Shown here one piece after another: positions 1 to 10,268 of a stretch of 64,000 nucleotides of DNA; positions within the stretch are counted from its first letter, which is position 1; each line of letters begins with the position of its first letter. Source of the DNA: Palaemon carinicauda. Lineage: Eukaryota; Arthropoda; Malacostraca; Decapoda; Palaemonidae. The notes below the pieces were generated by a model. The model saw only the letters and a program-made list of their open reading frames with translations. It made no database searches and had not been told where the DNA came from. Where the stretch lies: positions 74,835,916-74,899,915 of the forward strand of contig NC_090729.1 of assembly GCF_036898095.1 (NCBI RefSeq), given 5' to 3'. The position numbers and the translations under genes are program-made.

Positions 1-1062
1 GCTCGTGCTGATTCTGCTGTTCAGCATACCTTACCTATCTCTTCGCTACACTCTGGTGATGAGGTTTCTGGTGATGAGGCTGCACACCTGGATCCCTCAT
101 CAGACGTGGATGAATCCAAGTCTTCTCCGCCTCCTATTGACTTTCGTAAGGTCTTGGCTCTTTTTAGAGAGGTATACCCAGACCACTTTGTCTCTGCTAT
201 CCCCCGCTCTCCGCCATCTGAGTTTTCGCTGGGCATGCAGCCAGCTAAGTCTACATATACTAAGCTCGTCTTAGCAAGGTCCTCTAAGAGAGCGTTAAGG
301 ATTTTAGGGGAGTGGTTGCAGTCTAAGCAACAACTTGGAAAGACTTCGTTTATGTTTCCTCCGACTAAGCTCACTTCTAAAGCGGGCGTTTGGTATGCCA
401 CAGGAGAGGAACCAGGCTTGGGAGTACCTGCCTCTGCCCAGGCTGACTTCTCAAGTCTGGTAGACTCTCCTCGTAGAACAGCAATGAGGCGCTCTAAGGT
501 TTGCTGGACCTTCTCAGACCTTGATCACTTCCTGAAGGGTGTTTTTAGAGCATTTGAGATGTTCAACTTCCTAGACTGGTGCCTGGGGGCCCTCAGCAAG
601 AAGACCTCCCCTGCGGACAAGGATTCTGCCATGCTCTTAATGTCCTGCATGGATAAGGCCATTAGGGATGGATCTGGCGAGCTTGCATCGATGTTTGTGT
701 CAGGGGTTCTTAAGAAAAGGGAGCAGCTTTGTACCTTCCTTTCCTCCAGCATCACACCTTGTCAAAGGTCTCAACTCCTTTTCGCTCCGCTCTCGAAGTT
801 CCTTTTTCCCGAAGAGCTTGTTAAGGACTTGTCTGCTGCCCTGATACAAAAGGACACCCATGATCTTGTGGCCTCATCGGCTCGTAAGACTAAGGTTGCT
901 ACCTCAGTCCCCAGGACTTATCGCACCCCAGTGGCTGATACTCCTGCTACGAGGTTCATTCCGCCCTTTCGTGGTAGAGCCCCCAGCCGAGGAAGCTCCC
1001 GTCCAGACTCTTCCAGGAGCAAGTCTAGGAAAGGTTCCAAGGCTTCTAAAGGAAAAAACTGA
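1..1062 (+). CDS. DIRS E1 gag-like ORF, C-terminal part
   Basis: Frame 1 is open from base 1 to the stop at 1060-1062, so this is the C-terminal part of ORF1. It has an acidic stretch, then a conserved block starting near base 130 (VDESKSSPPPIDFRKVLALF) that aligns with E4 near 58080 (PPSMDFKKIMMIFKDLFPDH), and ends in a basic, Ser/Arg/Lys-rich tail. Family knowledge suggests a structural or nucleic-acid-binding role in retrotransposition; no enzymatic motif is visible. The Cys/His-rich N-terminus seen in E3, E4 and D would lie upstream of the window. It overlaps the RT frame by about 200 bases. Confidence 0.75.
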   Translation, partial: ARADSAVQHTLPISSLHSGDEVSGDEAAHLDPSSDVDESKSSPPPIDFRKVLALFREVYPDHFVSAIPRSPPSEFSLGMQPAKSTYTKLVLARSSKRALRILGEWLQSKQQLGKTSFMFPPTKLTSKAGVWYATGEEPGLGVPASAQADFSSLVDSPRRTAMRRSKVCWTFSDLDHFLKGVFRAFEMFNFLDWCLGALSKKTSPADKDSAMLLMSCMDKAIRDGSGELASMFVSGVLKKREQLCTFLSSSITPCQRSQLLFAPLSKFLFPEELVKDLSAALIQKDTHDLVASSARKTKVATSVPRTYRTPVADTPATRFIPPFRGRAPSRGSSRPDSSRSKSRKGSKASKGKN

Positions 1063-3121
1063 CTCTCCTCATCTCCAGACAGCAGTAGGAGCCAGACTCA
1101 AGATCTTCTGGCAAGCCTGGGAAAAGAGAGGTGCAGACGCCCAGTCTGTCAGTTGGCTGAGGGAGGGTTACAGGATACCATTCTGCCGCAAACCCCCTCT
1201 GACCACATCTCCCATCAACCTCTCTCCCAACTACAAAGAAAAGGACAAGAGGCTAGCGTTGCACCAGGAGGTGTCGCTCCTTTTACAGAAGAAGGTAGTG
1301 GTTATAGTCCGGGACCATCAATCCCCGGGCTTCTACAACCGTCTCTTTCTGGTGGCCAAGAAGACAGGAGGTTGGAGACCGGTGCTGGACGTCAGCGCGC
1401 TCAATGCGTATGTCACCAAGCAGACGTTCACGATGGAGACGACGAAGTCGGTCCTAGCAGCGGTCAGGCAGGAGGACTGGATGGTCTCGTTGGACCTGAA
1501 AGATGCCTACTTTCACGTTCCTATTCATCCAGACTCCCAACCTTTCCTGAGATTCGTTTTTGGAAAGGTTGTCTACCAATTCCAAGCCCTGTGTTTTGGC
1601 CTAAGCACAGCTCCTATGGTGTTTACGCATCTGATGAGGAATATAGCAAAATTCCTCCACTTATCGGACATCAGAGCCTCCCTTTACTTAGACGACTGGC
1701 TGTTGAGAGCCTCCACGAGTCGTCGCTGTCTGGAGAGTCTCAACTGGACTTTGGACTTAATCAAAGAACTGGGTCTGCTAGTCAACCTAGAAAAGTCTCA
1801 ACTCATTCCCTCCCAATCCATTGTGTACCTGGGAATGGAGATTCGGAGTCAGGATTTTCGGGCTTTTCCATCGGCCCCAAGGATAAGCCAAGCCCTAGAT
1901 TGCATCATGAGCATGCTGAAGAGGAGCAGTTGCTCGGTGAGACAGTGGATGAGTCTCACAGGGACCCTTTTATCGCTGGCCCTGTTCGTCGAGCTAGGGA
2001 GACTCCACCTCCGCCCTCTTCAATTCCATCTTGCAGCTCATTGGGACAAGGGTTTGACTCTCGAAGCAGTCTCTATCCCAGTCACCAAAGAGATGAAGAC
2101 CACTCTCTTGTGGTGGAAGACCAATCTCCTTCTCAGGGAGGGCCTATCGTTGGCTATTCAGACCCCCAATCTTCATCTCTTCTCAGATGCATTGGACTCG
2201 GGCTGGGGCGCGACCTTGAACGGACAGGAGTGCTCGGGAACGTGGAACGAGGAACAGGGAACGCTCCACATCAACTGCAAGGAGCTACTAGCAGTTCATT
2301 TAGCCCTGTTGAACTTCAAGTCCCTCCTGCTAGGCAAGGTGGTGGAGGTGAACTCCGACAACACCACAGCCTTGGCTTACATCTCCAAGCAAGGAGGGAC
2401 CCATTCGAGGAGCCTATACGAGATCGCAAGGGACCTCCTCATTTGGTCAAGAAGTCAAAACCTCACTTTAGTCACGAGGTTCATTCAGGGCAACATGAAC
2501 GTCTCAGCAGATCGCCTAAGCAGAAGGGATCAGGTCATTCCCACGGAATGGACCCTCCACAAGAGTGTGTGCAACAGACTTTGGACCTTGTGGGGTCAGC
2601 CTACCATAGATCTGTTTGCCACCTCCATGACCAAGAGACTTCCGCTGTACTGTTCCCCAGTTCCAGACCCAGCAGCAGTTCATGTGGATGCTTTTCTGCT
2701 GAACTGGTCCCATCTCGACCTTTACGCATTTCCACCGTTCAAGATAATAAACAAAGTCCTTCAGAAGTTCATCTCGCACGAAGGGACACGGCTGACGCTG
2801 GTTGCTCCCCTTTGGCCTGCAAGAGAATGGTTCACAGAGGTACTTCAATGGCTGGTCGACGTCCCCAGGACTCTCCCTCTAAGAGTGGACCTTCTACGTC
2901 AACCTCACGTAGACAGGTTGCACCCAAACCTCCACGCTCTTCGGCTGACTGCCTTCAGACTGTCGAAAGATTCGCTAGAGCTAGAGGCTTTCCGAAGGAG
3001 GCAGCCAGCGCGATTGCCAGAGCAAGAAGGGTTTCCACTCGTAGAGTCTACCAATCTAAGTGGGAAGTCTTCCGGAGCTGGTGTAGAGCCAATGCAGTAT
3101 CCTCTACCAATACCTCTGTGA
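860..3121 (+). CDS. DIRS E1 reverse transcriptase / RNase H / methyltransferase-like polyprotein
   Basis: 753 codons from the first ATG in frame; the true start may be later or reached by recoding from the gag frame. The RT domain has the A-motif block VSLDLKDAYFHVPIHPDSQP and an intact YLDD box at residues 276-279 (bases 1685-1696). RNase H follows from about residue 440 (LFSDALDSGWGA, HINCKELLAVHLAL, VNSDNTTALAYI, NVSADRLSR), with the acidic residues present. After it comes the DIRS methyltransferase-like region from about residue 582 (TIDLFATS, then LYAFPPFKI). The last part runs out of frame with the recombinase gene. No internal stop, so it could be functional. The same order is seen in D, E3 and, damaged, E4. 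Confidence 0.9.
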   Translation: MILWPHRLVRLRLLPQSPGLIAPQWLILLLRGSFRPFVVEPPAEEAPVQTLPGASLGKVPRLLKEKTDSPHLQTAVGARLKIFWQAWEKRGADAQSVSWLREGYRIPFCRKPPLTTSPINLSPNYKEKDKRLALHQEVSLLLQKKVVVIVRDHQSPGFYNRLFLVAKKTGGWRPVLDVSALNAYVTKQTFTMETTKSVLAAVRQEDWMVSLDLKDAYFHVPIHPDSQPFLRFVFGKVVYQFQALCFGLSTAPMVFTHLMRNIAKFLHLSDIRASLYLDDWLLRASTSRRCLESLNWTLDLIKELGLLVNLEKSQLIPSQSIVYLGMEIRSQDFRAFPSAPRISQALDCIMSMLKRSSCSVRQWMSLTGTLLSLALFVELGRLHLRPLQFHLAAHWDKGLTLEAVSIPVTKEMKTTLLWWKTNLLLREGLSLAIQTPNLHLFSDALDSGWGATLNGQECSGTWNEEQGTLHINCKELLAVHLALLNFKSLLLGKVVEVNSDNTTALAYISKQGGTHSRSLYEIARDLLIWSRSQNLTLVTRFIQGNMNVSADRLSRRDQVIPTEWTLHKSVCNRLWTLWGQPTIDLFATSMTKRLPLYCSPVPDPAAVHVDAFLLNWSHLDLYAFPPFKIINKVLQKFISHEGTRLTLVAPLWPAREWFTEVLQWLVDVPRTLPLRVDLLRQPHVDRLHPNLHALRLTAFRLSKDSLELEAFRRRQPARLPEQEGFPLVESTNLSGKSSGAGVEPMQYPLPIPL

Positions 3122-4020
3122 CCCAAATAGCTGACTTCCTATTACATCTTAGGAATGAGAGATCCCTTTCAGCCCCTACGATTAAAGGGTACAGGAGTAT
3201 GTTGGCTTCAGTTCTCCGCCACAGAGGTTTGGACCTTTCTTCCAACAAGGACCTTCAAGACATCCTTAAGTCTTTTGAGACTTCTAAAGAGCGTCGTCTA
3301 CCCACTCCAGGCTGGAACCTAGACGTAGTCTTAAGGTTCCTTATGTCACCTAGGTTCGAACCTCTCCAGTCAGCTTCCTTCAAGGACCTTACCCTCAAGA
3401 CTCTTTTTCTCGTCTGCCTTGCAACAGCTAAAAGAGTCAGTGAGGTTCATGCCTTCAGCAAGAACATTGGTTTCACGACCGAATCTGCAACATGTTCTTT
3501 ACAGCTCGGATTCTTAGCTAAGAATGAACTTCCTTCGCGTCCTTGGCCTAGATCGTTTGAAATACCTAGCCTCTCCAACATGGTAGGTAACGAGCTAGAG
3601 AGAGTTCTTTGCCCTGTCAGAGCTCTCAAATATTATCTTAATAGGTCTAAACCTATTCGAGGACAGTCAGAAGCCTTATGGTGTGCCATCAAGAAACCTT
3701 CGAGGCCCATGTCCAAGAACGGGGTTTCGTATTATATAAGGCTTCTGATTAGAGAAGCCCATTCTCACTTAAAGGAGGAAGACCTTGCTTTGCTGAAGGT
3801 AAGGACCCACGAAGTAAGAGCCGTAGCTACTTCGATGGCCTTTAATAAAAACCGTTCTCTGCAGAGCATAATGGATGCAACCTATTGGAGGAGCAAGTCA
3901 GTGTTTGCATCATTTTATCTTAAAGATGTCCAGTCTCTTTACGAGAACTGCTACACCCTGGGACCATTCGTAGCAGCGAATGCTTTTATTGTTGTTTTTA
4001 TGGTTGTTACGGTAGGCTAA
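2827..4020 (+). CDS. DIRS E1 tyrosine recombinase
   Basis: Recombinase used instead of a DDE integrase to insert the circular cDNA. The frame is open far upstream, but only the part after the methyltransferase-like domain is recombinase; ATGs at 2827 and 2848 are candidate starts. An N-terminal SAM-like core-binding region (IYQSKWEVFRSWC-like block) precedes the catalytic domain. Visible catalytic positions are the first Arg in LATAKRVSEVHAF, the H-x-x-R pair in RTHEVRAVATSMAF and the Tyr in FASFYLKDVQ. It overlaps the RT ORF by about 295 bases. No disruption seen. The C-terminal half aligns throughout with E4, which ends at 62779. Confidence 0.88.
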   Translation: MVHRGTSMAGRRPQDSPSKSGPSTSTSRRQVAPKPPRSSADCLQTVERFARARGFPKEAASAIARARRVSTRRVYQSKWEVFRSWCRANAVSSTNTSVTQIADFLLHLRNERSLSAPTIKGYRSMLASVLRHRGLDLSSNKDLQDILKSFETSKERRLPTPGWNLDVVLRFLMSPRFEPLQSASFKDLTLKTLFLVCLATAKRVSEVHAFSKNIGFTTESATCSLQLGFLAKNELPSRPWPRSFEIPSLSNMVGNELERVLCPVRALKYYLNRSKPIRGQSEALWCAIKKPSRPMSKNGVSYYIRLLIREAHSHLKEEDLALLKVRTHEVRAVATSMAFNKNRSLQSIMDATYWRSKSVFASFYLKDVQSLYENCYTLGPFVAANAFIVVFMVVTVG

Positions 4021-4348
4021 GAAGCCTTCCGCATCCTTTTGATTTGGCGGGTGGTCAATTCATTCTTGAGAAGCGCCTGGGTTAGAGGTTGTGTAGAGGT
4101 CCTTTAGTAGGGGTTGCAGCCCTATATACTTTAGCACCTTTGAGTTGATTCAGCCTCCAAGAGGAACGCTGCGCTCAGTAAGGAAGACGAACTTAAAAAA
4201 GAGGCAGAGTAACGGTTCAAGTCGACTTCCTTACCAGGTACTTATTATTTCATTGTTATTTGAGATAACTGTTATATGAAATATGGGATACTTAGCTATC
4301 CTTTAATCTTGTACACTGGTTTTCACCCACCCCCCTGGGTGTGAATCA

Positions 4349-4439
4349 GCTACATGATTATCGGGTAAGTTTAATATTGAAAAATGTTATTTTTATTAGT
4401 AAAATAAATTTTTGAATATACTTACCCGATAATCATGAT
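4349..4439 (+). repeat. Internal complementary region of DIRS E1
   Basis: The second half (4381-4438) is the reverse complement of the element's right terminus (4621-4679), including the shared ACTTACCCGATAATCATG block. The first half (4349-4380) carries a second copy of the TGATTATCGGGTAAGT motif and should be complementary to the left terminus, which is outside the window. That two-part layout is the DIRS circle-junction template. Confidence 0.82.
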
Positions 4440-4679
4440 TTAATTGACCCTCCCTTCCTCCCCATAGAGAACCAGTGGACCGAGGAAAAATTGAGGAGGT
4501 GTCAACAAGAAGTACTATAGTACCTGGCCACAGATGGCGCTGGTGAGTACACCCCCTTCTAGTATTGTGATAGCTGGCATATCCCTCCATAGAATTCTGT
4601 CGGGCAACGGAGTTGACAGCTACATGATTATCGGGTAAGTATATTCAAAAATTTATTTTACTAATAAAAATAACATTTT
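4440..4679 (+). repeat. Right inverted terminal repeat of DIRS E1
   Basis: Extends from the end of the ICR to the terminus near ATAACATTTT. It contains the TGATTATCGGGTAAGTATA block and an AT-rich end. The left partner lies outside the window. Confidence 0.75.
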
Positions 4680-5043
4680 AAAAAAGAAGAAAGAAAAAAC
4701 TGGCTGCTAAGGAATTATGGGATACTTATTCCTCTTTCTAATGATATACGTATTTCTCTCTAAAATTGAACAATAAATAACCGAGTAATAACTTCCAACA
4801 TACAAATAAGTATGCTTTTGAGTCAAGCTCCCAAAGAGTTTCTATGTAAATGTTTTTTCTTAGAAAAATCAAAGTAGCATTATGATAACCTCACTTTGTA
4901 CTTTTATTGATCATTCTTACATCAAGGCTCCTTAAACCAGGTTTTTAAACCCTAAGTTTACTAATACACTTAGTGTAAGGGTGTTATGACTTTAGTTATA
5001 ATGTTCCAGGTTTGTCCTCACCTTCATGTGGACTTTTTCTCTT

Positions 5044-5098
<55 letters not shown>

Positions 5099-5784
5099 CT
5101 GGTGGTTTCTTGTTATTTCTTTGACCTTAGGTAACTTTGGGGTTGTTATAAACTTCACGAGGATGTTGTAAAAACACCAAGTACACACAAATTGCATCAT
5201 ACCTCTCAGATGTCTGTGGAGTTACTGGCTCCAACGCTGGTCTGAGTTCTCGACTTCTTATAGTTTCTATCCTCTTCCAATACCTTCCATCTCTGCCAGA
5301 CGTACAAGATTTTGAAACCTATTTGAAAAAAGTGGCGTGTAAATGCAAAAATAAATACGCAAAGATGATCCTGTCAAACTCAGTCATGCAGATGACGTCA
5401 TTTAACGACCGCTTTATCTTCATTATTTGTAAAAATAATTGGCTAAAACTTGTGGGGAGCATGTACGACATGTTTCTGCATACATAGAAAGAATAACTCT
5501 ATTTTCGATTTTTTCAAGTCATGTTATCCACCATAAGCCCGGTCCCCTTAAAGCTTCTGATGAATCATGTGTCGAATGGCACTGAGCAAGTATTTATTGG
5601 CTCAAACACTAGCACTTCTTGAATTATCCTGATGGTGTAACTTAGGTGCTAGTACCTCTTCTAGCAAAACGAACCCCTAGTTTAGTGCATGCACTGAGGT
5701 TTCTGTTAGTAGGGATAAAAAGGGAAAGCTTGTAATTGCCTTTTTATTTTGCTATAAGGTTTTATCCATGAGTCAGGTTCACTA
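4680..5784. other. AT-rich stretch without a recognisable gene
   Basis: No open frame with a recognisable domain on either strand. It holds a long T homopolymer (5045-5095) and one CRE-like ATGACGTCAT at about 5393-5402, which by itself does not show regulation. Confidence 0.6.
5045..5095. repeat. Poly(T) tract, about 51 bases
   Basis: Uninterrupted T run after CTTG. On the minus strand this is a long poly(A), which could be the tail of an old retroposed sequence, but no recognisable retroposon body is attached. Confidence 0.9.
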
Positions 5785-5870
5785 TATAGTCAGCCCTCGT
5801 TATTCACGGGGGTTACGTAATTTGAGACACTCGCGAAAAGCGAGAATCCGCGAATACAGTACAGTACTTG
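5785..5870. repeat. Possible pogo/Tigger-type terminal repeat remnant
   Basis: Contains CAGCCCTCGTTATTCACGGG followed by GCGAAAAGCGAGAATCCGCG. The pattern resembles the ends of pogo/Tigger elements, which often begin CAG and carry a TATTCGCGG-like block. No transposase or partner repeat was found nearby, so this is at most a decayed end or a MITE. Confidence 0.4.
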
Positions 5871-6034
5871 CTTCCCTAAATTGGGTTAACTCCTAACTCT
5901 TAACCTACCTAGTTAACCCAGTGTACTGCCTAATAAAGTTTTTATATGGTTTCTGTTACAGTATTAGTATTCTGTTAATGAATGAACACATTTCTGTAAG
6001 TGTAAAGTACATGTACACACTAGGTTGCTTTGGT

Positions 6035-6283
6035 CAGTGCCCTAGAGTGGATATGAATGTGTTGAGGTGGTTTGGCCATGTTGAGAGAATGGAAAATGGC
6101 TGTCTGCTGAAGAAGGTGATGAATGCAAGAGTTGATGGGAGAAGTACAAGAGGAAGGCCAAGGTTTGGGTGGATGGATGGTGTGAAGAAAGCTCTGGGTG
6201 ATAGGAGGATAGATGTGAGAGAGGCAAGAGAGCGTGCTAGAAATAGGAATGAATGGCGAGCGATTGTGACGCAGTTCCGGTAG
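6035..6283 (+). pseudogene. LINE reverse transcriptase C-terminal tail fragment
   Basis: About 80 codons ending at 6283 carry the block LRWFGHVERMENG, then GRSTRGRPRFGWMDGVKKAL and ARERARNRNEWRAIV. This is the characteristic C-terminus of many non-LTR retrotransposon proteins. The frame is open for some distance upstream (from about 5921), but that part shows no LINE similarity, so the element is 5'-truncated. No poly(A) or simple-repeat tail is obvious after the stop. Confidence 0.72.
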
Positions 6284-6547
6284 GCCCTGCTGCTTCCTCC
6301 GGTGCCTTAGATGACCGCGGAGGTAGCAGCAGTAGGGGATTCAGTACCTACTATAGCAAGACGACCATCAGTATGGCTTTAACAACAGGTAAGATAAAAA
6401 TAAATATAAATCTTGACTTTTAGTCTCTGATAAAAAAAATGGCTACATAAAAATGTGCCCATAATACTTTATAGCCTTTAAATACTTATTAAATCTTTGA
6501 AATTATGCTTTATATGAAATTATATCTAATACCATTTTTTTTCTATT

Positions 6548-7114
6548 AGATTTGGACACTTGTTTGATGAGGACGACCTATTGATGGCCACAGCCACCCA
6601 CACCCTGCACGCCATCAATTACATCAATGAGACGGCCTACACCAACATTAAGAACAGGTTGATCAAGGAGATGGTGGAGCTTGTCAAGCCTGACAGTTTC
6701 CAGGAGGAAGCTGCTGATGTAGGCGCCGAGCACTTCTGCTACGATGACCTGTATGGGATGTATGGGGGCCCTGCTACCGCCCCCAGCCAGCACGCCCTGG
6801 AGGAAAGCATCAAGCATTCAGGCATGAACTGGGCGAGGACCAGGGAGCATGTGGTCAAGAGGAAGCTCTTTCCCGAAGGCCACCAGGAGACTTGGATCAA
6901 ACTGTAAATCCGGTACAACACTGCTCTCCCCAGCTCTGCGGCAGCAGAGAGGTTCTTCAGCACAGCGGGCAACATCCTACGCCCTAAGAGGTCCTCATTG
7001 TCAGCCAGCAACTTTGAACAGATTACGCTGCTCAAGGGGAACAGCAGGATGTTTAAGGCTGCCCTGAAGGAGGGCCTAGAGAAAAGCCTTCACACCGACC
7101 AGGACCAGGAGTAA
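6548..7114 (+). pseudogene. hAT-family transposase C-terminal fragment
   Basis: One frame reads through 6548-7114 with a single internal TAA at 6905-6907. The first part contains FGHLFDEDDLLMATATHTLH, typical of the catalytic C-terminal half of hAT/ZBED-type transposases. The part after the stop (ALPSSAAAERFFSTAGNIL, then SLSASNFEQITLLKGN) is the hAT dimerisation domain. The N-terminal BED finger and first catalytic region are missing. TTTTTTTTCTATTAG just before the block could be a splice acceptor, so this might have been a terminal exon of a hAT-derived gene. The in-frame stop before the dimerisation domain argues for a decayed copy. Confidence 0.82.
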
Positions 7115-7499
7115 GAAGAAGACAGCAAGACCAAGACAGCTTTATTTGTGTTGGAAATTTTCAGTTGCTTTTTTAAATGTTTAATTGTAATAAAAACGTG
7201 CTGTAATAATTGAATTAACAAAGTTTTACTGCTAACCTTTTTTCCAGCTGCATAGTTAATTAGTTATACAAAAGTGTTGCTAAAGATAGTTTATTAGTTT
7301 TTTAAACTTAGAAGGTCTTTATAAGTTTATAAGCTTTAAGACATTAAAAGGTGGTTGCAAAAGGCTCAGAAATACTAACATGAATGCTTTAGAGGTTCTG
7401 GAATGTAGTTAAAGGCTTGAAATAGGTTTTTCATGTGCTCTAGAATGTATTAAAAGGCTTTTAAAGGTGTTTAAACATATATGTATATATATATACATA
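7115..7499. other. AT-rich spacer
   Basis: No gene seen. It has short T and A runs, an AATAAA-like motif shortly after the hAT remnant, and a short TATATGTATATATATA stretch directly before the Tigger-like element at 7500. Confidence 0.6.
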
Positions 7500-7530
7500 C
7501 AGTGATACCTCGGTACTCGACCATAATCCG
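7500..7530 (+). repeat. Left terminal inverted repeat of the Tigger-like element
   Basis: Begins CAGTGATACCTCGGTACTCG. The outer 16 bases match the reverse complement of the right end exactly; inner parts match imperfectly. Confidence 0.88.
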
Positions 7531-7844
7531 TTCGAGATCCGTGTTCGACCTCCGATTTGTTCGAGTACCGAATTTTTTTTCCCCATAAGAAATAATGGTA
7601 TATATTCTATTCCGTTCCCAAGCACTCGAACAGGCCCAAAATATTAATAAAACGTGTACCTAAACAACAATAATTATCTAAATGTGTATGAAATTGGTCA
7701 GAAAATCCTATAAAACAATTTTAAACCATTTACTGTACTAAAATAAAACAATTTTAAACCATTTTCTGTACTGTAGTGAACATACCTTTGAGCAGCGGTT
7801 CGATGGCATACAGGGATGGATGTGGAGAGGATGGAAGGGGGAGG

Positions 7845-9722
7845 TTACTGCTTGGAAGGAGAGTCCCCTTCCATGATGTGGCGGGGTAGTTCTCCTTCAG
7901 GAGTTATTTCTCTCTCCAATGAAAGGGTGGGCAGATCTATTTCAGGGGTTTCTTCTCTTCTTTGTCTCTTCTTTGGAGGAGAAACAGGCTTTGATGTAGC
8001 AGCTTTCTTTTCTTTTGTGAAAAACTGGTCTATTGTTAATTGTTTCTTCCTCCTCTGCAGTATTTTTCGAAAATGATACATGACACTATCATTAAACATA
8101 TGCACTGCCCGGTTTGCTACTGCAATTTCTGGGTGGTATTTTTCAGCAAAAGCCTGCACATCTGCCCACTTGGAACAAATTTCATTGATGAGAGAACTTG
8201 GAACATCCTCCCTTACCTCATCCTCTTCTGAAGATTCCTGCTCCACAATCAGATCCTGCTGCTGTTGTTGTTGCAGGTGCAACAATTCCTCCACAGTCAA
8301 CTCGGTAGAATGGCTTTCTACAAGCTCATCAATATCATCCTTGTCGACCTCAAGCCCCAAACTCCTGCCCATGACAACAATTTCCTCAACGACATCAGTG
8401 TCATCAGAAATTACAGGGGTAGCAGTGCTTGGACCCGCCTCTGGTTGGAAACCTTCAAACTCCCTCTCTGTGACACATGATGGCCACAGCTTACGCCAGG
8501 CAGAGTTCAATGTCCTATAGGTCACACCTCGCCAAGCTTGGTCAATCATGTTAACAGAGTTGAGGATGCTGAAGTGTTCCTTCCAGAATTCCTTTAGGGT
8601 CAACTTCGTGTCACTGGTCACTTCAAAACACTTTCTGAAAAGGGCCTTGGTATAGAGTTTTTTGAAGTTTGAAATGACCTGTTGGTCCATGGGCTGGAGT
8701 ATGGGAGTAGTATTGGGGGGCAAGAATTTGATTTTGATAAAGCTGTATTCTTCTTTCAAGTCATCCTCGAGACCTGGAGGATGTGCAGGAGCATTGTCCA
8801 TAACCAGAAGACATTTCATTGGCAAGCTCTTTTCAATGAGGTAAGCCTTAACCTGGGGGGCAAACACTTCGTTTATCCACTCAGTAAAGAATTGTCTTGT
8901 GACCCAAGATTTAGTGTTCGAGCGCCACATAACTGGTAGTGCACTTTTACAAATATTATTTCGTTTGAACACCCGGGGGTTGTCCGAGTGGTACACTAAC
9001 AAGGGTTTGATCTTGCAATCGCCACTTGCATTTGCACACAGCAACAATGTTAGCCTATCTTTCATTGGCTTGTGACCTGGCATCTTCGTCTCGTCCTTGG
9101 TAATGTACGTATTGGCTGGCATTTTCTTCCAAAATAACCCAGTCTCATCACAATTAAAGACTTGTTGTGCGATCAAATTTTGTTCATTTATGTACCGATC
9201 GAATTCCCCCACGTATTTATCGGCTGCAATTTGATCCGAACTAGCTGCCTCCCCATGCCTAGTAACACGATGAATACCTGTTCTATTACGAAACTTTTCA
9301 AACCAACCCCTGCTCGCTTTAAATGTAAATGAATCACTTTCACTGGTACTCGGACTTTTCTTCACTAATTCTTCATAGATATGCAACGCTTTTTCACAAA
9401 TGAACGCTTCACTAACACTTTCCCCGGCCAACTGTTTTTCTTTAATAAATATTAAAAGCAACTTTTCCATCTCCTCAATCACTTGTGGCCTTTGCTTAGT
9501 TACCGCCGTAACTCCCGTTGCAACATTCGCCTTCTTAATCATTTCTTTATGCTTTAAAAACGTAGAAATGGTCGACTTCGCCATTCCGTATTCTACCGCT
9601 AAATCGGACACTCGTACACCATTCTCATATTTCGCTATAATTTCCTTCTTCAACTCGATCGTTGTTCGCACTGTTTTCCTCTTCTCCTTCCCCTTAACAC
9701 TCATTACTTTCTTGGGACTCAT
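7845..9722 (-). CDS. Pogo/Tigger/jerky-type DDE transposase
   Basis: 625 codons from MSPKKVMSVKGK (ATG at 9722). Domains in order: an N-terminal psq/CENP-B-like helix-turn-helix (TTIELKKEIIAKYENG, then DLAVEYGMAKSTISTFL), a second CENP-B-type DNA-binding segment (about residues 80-160, including GWFEKFRNRTGIHR), and a DDE_1 catalytic core. Acidic residues are visible in NCDETGLFWKK, VMDNAPAHPP and QPMDQQVISN; 36 residues separate the last two (DD36D). The C-terminus has acidic and Gln-rich stretches and a basic KKRQRREE segment that may be a nuclear localisation signal. No stop or frameshift. Family role: cut-and-paste transposition at TA sites. Host-domesticated relatives exist (CENP-B, JRK), but intact ends favour an ordinary element. 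Confidence 0.92.
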   Translation of the reverse strand: MSPKKVMSVKGKEKRKTVRTTIELKKEIIAKYENGVRVSDLAVEYGMAKSTISTFLKHKEMIKKANVATGVTAVTKQRPQVIEEMEKLLLIFIKEKQLAGESVSEAFICEKALHIYEELVKKSPSTSESDSFTFKASRGWFEKFRNRTGIHRVTRHGEAASSDQIAADKYVGEFDRYINEQNLIAQQVFNCDETGLFWKKMPANTYITKDETKMPGHKPMKDRLTLLLCANASGDCKIKPLLVYHSDNPRVFKRNNICKSALPVMWRSNTKSWVTRQFFTEWINEVFAPQVKAYLIEKSLPMKCLLVMDNAPAHPPGLEDDLKEEYSFIKIKFLPPNTTPILQPMDQQVISNFKKLYTKALFRKCFEVTSDTKLTLKEFWKEHFSILNSVNMIDQAWRGVTYRTLNSAWRKLWPSCVTEREFEGFQPEAGPSTATPVISDDTDVVEEIVVMGRSLGLEVDKDDIDELVESHSTELTVEELLHLQQQQQQDLIVEQESSEEDEVREDVPSSLINEICSKWADVQAFAEKYHPEIAVANRAVHMFNDSVMYHFRKILQRRKKQLTIDQFFTKEKKAATSKPVSPPKKRQRREETPEIDLPTLSLEREITPEGELPRHIMEGDSPSKQ

Positions 9723-9973
9723 TATGAAAGCTAAAAAAGCAATTAAAAGCACTGAAAATCACTAAATCACAACGAATGCTGATCGCGCGTTGTCTGAGTG
9801 ACGCTCTCGAGAGAACTGATGCTTCCCGAACAAGCGAGAGTGGCCGAGATGGCGCGATCATCACAAAGCCCATGCGGTCGTCACGTGTTCGGCTGGTCGA
9901 GTACCGAATTTTTGGTCGAGCACCGCAGCAAAAATTTCTCGAAAATTTTGGTCGAACTCCGAATTGTTCGAGT

Positions 9974-10113
<140 letters not shown>

Positions 10114-10268
10114 TTTTTTATTTTAATCCAACGAACCAAAATACCGAAATACCGACTAATTCGGTAGGTTTTTTTTTGGAAATCTACCGAAATACCGAAC
10201 CGAATGGCCCATTGTCATCTACTAAATAACGATACCGTCAGTAGAAAAAATCTAACGAATACCAGCAT

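Larger units (their letters stand above)
1..4679 (+). mobile_element. DIRS-like tyrosine-recombinase retrotransposon E1 (left end outside window)
   Basis: Right part of a DIRS-order retrotransposon. Three overlapping frames run in the usual order: gag-like (1-1062), RT/RNase H/methyltransferase-like (860-3121) and tyrosine recombinase (to 4020). A 3' untranslated region follows, then an internal complementary region (4349-4439) and the right inverted terminal repeat (to about 4679). RT and YR frames are free of stops, so this is the least damaged member of its family here. E4 (56119-63505) is a related, more degraded copy with the same protein families but different terminal sequence. The left ITR and gag start lie before base 1, so completeness cannot be judged. 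Confidence 0.9.

Noticed and set aside
1153..2826. Very long open frame upstream of the E1 recombinase (955 codons in total)
   Set aside because: The first two thirds are the shifted-frame shadow of the RT/RNase H gene; only the part after about 2827 resembles a known protein. The same applies to the shadow frames in D and E3.
5393..5402. ATGACGTCAT as a functional CRE promoter element
   Set aside because: Isolated match with no gene downstream.
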